In this document: positions 15,499 through 18,350 of the stretch, one piece after another | Layout of the letters: the number at the start of each line of letters is the position of its first letter | Position numbering within the stretch: the stretch's first letter is position 1 | Assembly: GCA_029050995.1 (NCBI GenBank) | Contig: JAIDLO010000029.1 | Location: forward strand, 1-18,350 | Length of the DNA stretch: 18,350 nt | Source of the DNA: Eubacterium sp. | GTDB lineage: Bacteria > Bacillota > Clostridia > Oscillospirales > Acutalibacteraceae | Direction: 5' to 3' | The notes under the pieces: model-generated | Databases searched by the model: none | What the model saw: the letters and a program-made list of their open reading frames with translations, nothing else | What the model was told of the DNA's origin: nothing | Translations under genes and position numbers: made by a program

Positions 15499-15501
15499 AT
15501 T

Positions 15502-15592
15502 TGGCGCAGAAGGAGAGACTCGAACTCTCGCGGCGGTTACCCACCCTACGCCCTTAGCAGGGGCGCCTCGTCACCAACTTGAGTACTTCTGC
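15502..15592 (-). tRNA. tRNA-Ser (anticodon GCU)
   Basis: A 91-nt tRNA including an encoded CCA end. The acceptor stem is GCAGAAG/CTTCTGC with discriminator G. The anticodon stem CGCCC/GGGCG holds loop CTGCTAA, anticodon GCT, which reads AGC and AGU serine codons. A long variable arm typical of serine tRNAs follows, then a T loop TTCGAGT. It is a single-gene unit with its own promoter and terminator. Confidence 0.95.
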
Positions 15593-15643
15593 AAGCTGAC
15601 GGGTTTTACCTGTCAAGTTGTTGCACCATCAAGGTGCTTTAAT
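15593..15643 (-). other. tRNA-Ser 5' leader with two small hairpins
   Basis: Between promoter and tRNA the minus strand has GCACC-TTGAT-GGTGC and an imperfect TGACAGGT...ACCCGTCA stem ending near the tRNA 5' end. They may help present the precursor to RNase P. There is no coding sequence. Confidence 0.4.
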
Positions 15644-15672
15644 ACTATAACAAAATAACAAAAAAAAGTCAA
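15644..15672 (-). promoter_or_regulatory. Strong sigma-A promoter of tRNA-Ser
   Basis: On the minus strand TTGACT (15672-15667), exactly 17 bp with a T-rich run, then TATAGT (15649-15644): five of six matches in each hexamer. Transcription would start near 15637, giving a 5' leader of about 45 nt. Confidence 0.8.
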
Positions 15673-15732
15673 CAGCAAATTGAAAAATATATAAATTAAA
15701 ATTTTCAACATAAACTATTATCGGTGGTTATA

Positions 15733-16260
15733 ATGAATAAAAAACTTTTTAAATATGAAATTATCGGATTTATTTTTGTTTCTGTTATCGGAACGCTTTC
15801 TCATTTTCTTTATGAATGGCTTGGTTCAAACAAAATCGTAGCATTATTCTGCCCTGTAAACGAAAGCGTATGGGAGCATTTAAAGCTGCTGTTCTTCCCC
15901 TATCTGATCTGGACGATTATTGAATACTTTTTACTTAACAAAAAAGAAAACTATTTTTCATCAAAAATCAAGGGTGTTTTATGCGGTATTCTGTTTATCG
16001 TAACCTTTTTCTACACCTACAGCGGAATTACGGGGAAAACCAGCACCTTTATTGATATTCTTGCATTTTTTGCCGGAACAGCAATATCATTTATAATTAG
16101 TTATATCATAATGCGAAACAGCAAGAGAGGCTCTAAAATCGGAGAAATTATTTCCATTCTACTATTCCTATGTATATCCATTCTGTTCTTCGTTTTTACC
16201 TTTATGCCCCCGCTTATTCCCCTTTTTGAAGACCCGCAAAAATTCACTTATGGTATATAA
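15733..16260 (+). CDS. DUF6512 family membrane protein
   Basis: A 175-residue protein with about five membrane helices. The segment P-V-N-E-S-V-W-E-H-L-K-L-L-F-F-P near residues 39-54, after S-H-F-L-Y-E-W, is the signature I associate with the DUF6512 family of Firmicutes; its function is unknown. The Glu/His-rich motif lies between the first two helices and might bind metal or substrate, which is speculation. The ATG at 15733 is chosen over the in-frame GTG at 15724 because GGTGG (15723-15727) lies just upstream as a weak ribosome site. It stands alone between tRNA-Ser and a convergent gene. Confidence 0.8.
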   Translation: MNKKLFKYEIIGFIFVSVIGTLSHFLYEWLGSNKIVALFCPVNESVWEHLKLLFFPYLIWTIIEYFLLNKKENYFSSKIKGVLCGILFIVTFFYTYSGITGKTSTFIDILAFFAGTAISFIISYIIMRNSKRGSKIGEIISILLFLCISILFFVFTFMPPLIPLFEDPQKFTYGI

Positions 16261-16267
16261 AAAGAAA

Positions 16268-16290
16268 GCACAAGGAACCAAGCCTTGTGC
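16268..16290 (-). terminator. Intrinsic terminator of the small anchored protein gene
   Basis: Stem GCACAAGG/CCTTGTGC with a 7-nt loop. On the minus strand it is followed by TTTCTTTTTAT, so it mainly serves the gene at 16303-16722; it may also slow transcription from the convergent DUF6512 gene, which has no other obvious terminator. Confidence 0.8.
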
Positions 16291-16302
16291 TATATAACCC
16301 TA

Positions 16303-16722
16303 TCACTGTGCTATTTTTTCTGCTATTTCTATGTTAAAACTAAAATTTGCTCTTGAACCTTTAATTTTTAATTTGCCGGAATTGTATTGTGATATATCAA
16401 TATCTCCTTCAAATGTGTCGTCGGCTAATACAATCTCGCCTTTTTCATCATCTACAAACATCAATACAAAATCGCCACTATTTACAAATAAATTGATTTT
16501 CAGTATTTTATTTTCTGCATCATTAATCTTGCAAATTGTATCAATTCCATTAAAAACTTCAACTTTATAGTTATACCTTCCGGCATCTTCATCTATTGTT
16601 CTAACAGCTAATTTATAACTACCATGCTCTGAATTATCAACACTACGACCGATAAAAAACAAAAACAAACATAAAAACAATATAAAGCCTAAATACAAAT
16701 ATTTCATTGGAAAGTTTTTCAT
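16303..16722 (-). CDS. Hypothetical membrane-anchored extracytoplasmic protein
   Basis: A 139-residue protein I do not recognise. A short basic N-terminus is followed by a hydrophobic helix (about 8-24, F-I-L-F-L-C-L-F-L-F-F-I) without a convincing cleavage site or lipobox, so it is probably an anchored outward-facing protein. The rest is predicted mainly beta, with alternating hydrophobic residues and acidic patches (I-D-E-D-A-G-R-Y, F-V-D-D-E-K-G-E-I-V). The ATG at 16722 has GGAG 9 nt upstream; an in-frame ATG at 16728 sits too close to that site. Its own terminator, and the peptidase terminator upstream of it, argue that it is a single-gene unit. No promoter stands out. Confidence 0.6.
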   Translation of the reverse strand: MKNFPMKYLYLGFILFLCLFLFFIGRSVDNSEHGSYKLAVRTIDEDAGRYNYKVEVFNGIDTICKINDAENKILKINLFVNSGDFVLMFVDDEKGEIVLADDTFEGDIDISQYNSGKLKIKGSRANFSFNIEIAEKIAQ

Positions 16723-16782
16723 ATTCATATACTCCTTTAAACACTATGGACAGTTTTCTGTTTTAACCCCTGTGTTCTGCAA

Positions 16783-16809
16783 AACAGCCGTGTTTTATTC
16801 ACGGCTGTT
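16783..16809 (-). terminator. Intrinsic terminator of the M28 peptidase gene
   Basis: Perfect 10-bp stem AACAGCCGTG/CACGGCTGTT with a 7-nt loop, followed on minus by a short T run (TTTTGC), starting 10 nt after the peptidase stop codon. Confidence 0.82.
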
Positions 16810-16818
16810 GCATTATCT

Positions 16819-18120
16819 TTACTTATTATGACCTCTTTTAAATCTTTTAGCGCCTTCTTCACGGAAAGCATCAATGCCGCCCTTTTCATCATAAAGCTTT
16901 GCTGCTTCGATACAGATATCAAGAGAAAGATTGATACATTCTTCGCTCATATTATCAGGTGTATCAAGGCGGGTATGATAATAAGTTTTCGGATCATGGT
17001 TTACACCGCAGAAGCCGGCAGCCATAAGTCCGTGACGGCTGAAAGCCTCTGAATCAATAGCACCCGGATAAAGCTCCGTTTCAGGCATTTCTATACCACA
17101 GTTAACACCTGCTTCATAAATAACCTCTGAAACAGCGTTCGAGTTCTTCTGTGTACCTGTGCAGCCCTGTGTATAAATCTGGAGCTGTTCGATTTCACGC
17201 ATTGTATCCATAGCAATAAAGATTGTTTCAACATCTGAAAGATCTTCCTTATGTCTTTTTGCATATGCAAGAGAACCGCGAAGTCCTGCTTCTTCAGAGC
17301 CTGCAAGAAGCGCGCAAACCTCTGTATTTTTAAATCTGAAATCATTTTCTGCCATTTCCTTTAAAACGCCCATAGCGATGAAATCAGCAGTAAGATTATC
17401 ATTTGCACCGTCAACAATAACTTTCCAGTTGATAAAGAAGCAAATTGCAATAAAGAACGGAATCAGAATAAGCTGAATAATTCCTGCAACAAGCCAGAAC
17501 TTGCTTTCATAAGTTCCGTTGCCTACAAGCGCATAAATTACCCAGATTACATCAAAAATTGAAACTGCGATCAGACCTCCGATTGAACCGCCCATTACAG
17601 GTGCAAGGCTCTTTAAACCGCCGTGAAGTGAATAGGTCCATTCATTTACAGCATCTGTATGACCGCCGAAGATAATTCTTCTTTTCAGTTCGCCTGACGG
17701 AGCACGGCGAGCCATAACATTTCTTGAGGTTTTCTTTGGGAAAAGAAAATCAACATATTCACGATACATAAGGAATTGGAAAATCAAACAGGAAAGTGCA
17801 AAAAGAACCAATACAGTTGCTATAATTGCAAGAACACTGTTTGTAACAACGCTTTTATATGTAAGCCAGAAACAGATTACAGATATAATACCTATAATAC
17901 CTGCAGGCGGAATCCATCCGAAGAAAGAGCCCGGATGAAGATCAAAATCTTCCACCTCAACCTTATCAGACCATTTTTCAAGCTCGCCTGCTAAATATTT
18001 CTGCGCCTTTCTTTCACTGCTTGTACCGGGAGCACGCTCCTTAAAATTTTCACAAACATAGCGGATACCGTCTACCATATATTTTTGTGTAGCTTCGGAA
18101 GCGCCCTTTGTAAGTCTCAT
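16819..18120 (-). CDS. Membrane-spanning M28 family metallopeptidase
   Basis: A 433-residue zinc-dependent aminopeptidase-like protein. Ligands and catalytic residues of family M28 are all visible: H154 (G-G-H-T-D), the bridging D241 (G-A-N-D-N), the E276-E277 pair (G-S-E-E-A-G), D305 (A-M-D-T) and H382 (Y-Y-H-T). Unusually for the family, four hydrophobic segments occur, at about 68-88, 92-118, 175-200 and 208-231. The last two interrupt the catalytic domain between the first His and the bridging Asp. No signal peptide is present. The ATG follows AAGGGG at normal distance. It could trim peptides at the cytoplasmic membrane; side and substrate cannot be told. It is a single-gene unit with a good promoter and terminator. 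Confidence 0.9.
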   Translation of the reverse strand: MRLTKGASEATQKYMVDGIRYVCENFKERAPGTSSERKAQKYLAGELEKWSDKVEVEDFDLHPGSFFGWIPPAGIIGIISVICFWLTYKSVVTNSVLAIIATVLVLFALSCLIFQFLMYREYVDFLFPKKTSRNVMARRAPSGELKRRIIFGGHTDAVNEWTYSLHGGLKSLAPVMGGSIGGLIAVSIFDVIWVIYALVGNGTYESKFWLVAGIIQLILIPFFIAICFFINWKVIVDGANDNLTADFIAMGVLKEMAENDFRFKNTEVCALLAGSEEAGLRGSLAYAKRHKEDLSDVETIFIAMDTMREIEQLQIYTQGCTGTQKNSNAVSEVIYEAGVNCGIEMPETELYPGAIDSEAFSRHGLMAAGFCGVNHDPKTYYHTRLDTPDNMSEECINLSLDICIEAAKLYDEKGGIDAFREEGAKRFKRGHNK

Positions 18121-18152
18121 ATAATTATCCCCTTTCGATATAAACTAATATG

Positions 18153-18181
18153 ATTATACTATATATAACAGTATCTTTCAA
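18153..18181 (-). promoter_or_regulatory. Sigma-A promoter of the M28 peptidase gene
   Basis: On the minus strand TTGAAA (18181-18176), exactly 17 bp, then a perfect TATAAT (18158-18153), about 32 bp before the ATG. Confidence 0.72.
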
Positions 18182-18302
18182 TGATTTTATGACATAAGTT
18201 TTTGACGGGTGTGAATTGTCACTCTCAAAATATTATTGATTTTATATAGAAATTGTATAGTTTTTTTTCTTTTGCACAAAAATATTTCTATAATTTTGTT
18301 CA

Positions 18303-18331
18303 TTGTCAACAAAACTTTAGTCTGCTAAAAT
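18303..18331 (+). promoter_or_regulatory. Candidate promoter of a plus-strand gene beyond the right edge
   Basis: TTGTCA (18303-18308), 17 bp, then TAAAAT (18326-18331). No reading frame starts before the window ends. The stretch 18182-18302 is A+T-rich with no gene visible. Confidence 0.42.
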
Positions 18332-18350
18332 ATTGTTATCGATTTGAAAT

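Noticed and set aside
15342..15519. A full genomic island integrated at tRNA-Ser
   Set aside because: Only 160 bp lie between the duplicated ends and there is no integrase, so at most it is a remnant or a very small element.
1..18350. CRISPR arrays, insertion sequences, toxin-antitoxin pairs
   Set aside because: I saw no regularly spaced repeats, transposase motifs or small paired frames with ribosome sites in either strand.

Overview
The window looks like chromosome of a low-GC, Gram-positive anaerobe of the class Clostridia (Ruminococcaceae/Oscillospiraceae-like). This rests on the A+T-rich composition, GGAGG-type ribosome binding sites, sigma-A promoters with 16-17 bp spacers, many hairpin-plus-T-tract terminators, BspA-type leucine-rich repeat (LRR) proteins and a SPASM radical SAM enzyme. 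It holds 15 protein genes, one of them cut by the left edge, plus one tRNA-Ser(GCU). No phage, plasmid, insertion sequence or CRISPR array is visible.

Layout. 1-2394 (minus): a MacB/FtsX-type ABC exporter, ATPase then permease, with the permease running off the left end. 2611-5654 (plus): a large GPH-like (MFS_2) membrane carrier translationally coupled to a membrane-anchored LRR protein. 5680-5719: a two-way terminator. 5727-7294 (minus): an OmpR-type response regulator and histidine kinase, the kind of pair that normally sits beside an ABC exporter of this type. 7390-8985 (minus): a small membrane protein and a SPASM radical SAM enzyme. 9078-9794 (minus): a stand-alone DUF5131 (phage Gp37/Gp68-like) protein with a CX3CX2C motif. 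9901-12702 (plus): a promoter, a leader of about 130 nt dominated by a long imperfect hairpin, then a second GPH-like carrier coupled to an LRR protein, this time a lipoprotein. 12985-15153 (minus): a third GPH-like carrier with no LRR partner but a charged C-terminal extension of about 265 residues. 15230-15592: repeats, a folded element flanked by a duplicated tRNA end, and tRNA-Ser. 15733-16260 (plus): a DUF6512 membrane protein. 16303-16722 (minus): a small anchored hypothetical protein. 16819-18120 (minus): a membrane-spanning M28 metallopeptidase. 18303-18331: a plus-strand promoter aimed out of the window.

The strongest candidate for an undescribed system is the carrier-LRR gene pair. 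Two diverged copies share the same gene order, the same ATGA stop/start overlap and related LRR partners that use different membrane anchors, and a third carrier paralog lies next to the second pair. The three carriers share a W-x-x-P-A N-terminal motif and a Tyr-rich/G-x-R motif late in the protein, but I cannot find in them the helix-II aspartates that bind cation in MelB-type sugar symporters, so ordinary sugar uptake should not be assumed. Second is the locus at 15342-15519, where 18 bp of the tRNA-Ser 3' end is repeated and encloses an elaborately self-complementary element. All functional assignments are by eye from motifs; no database search was run.
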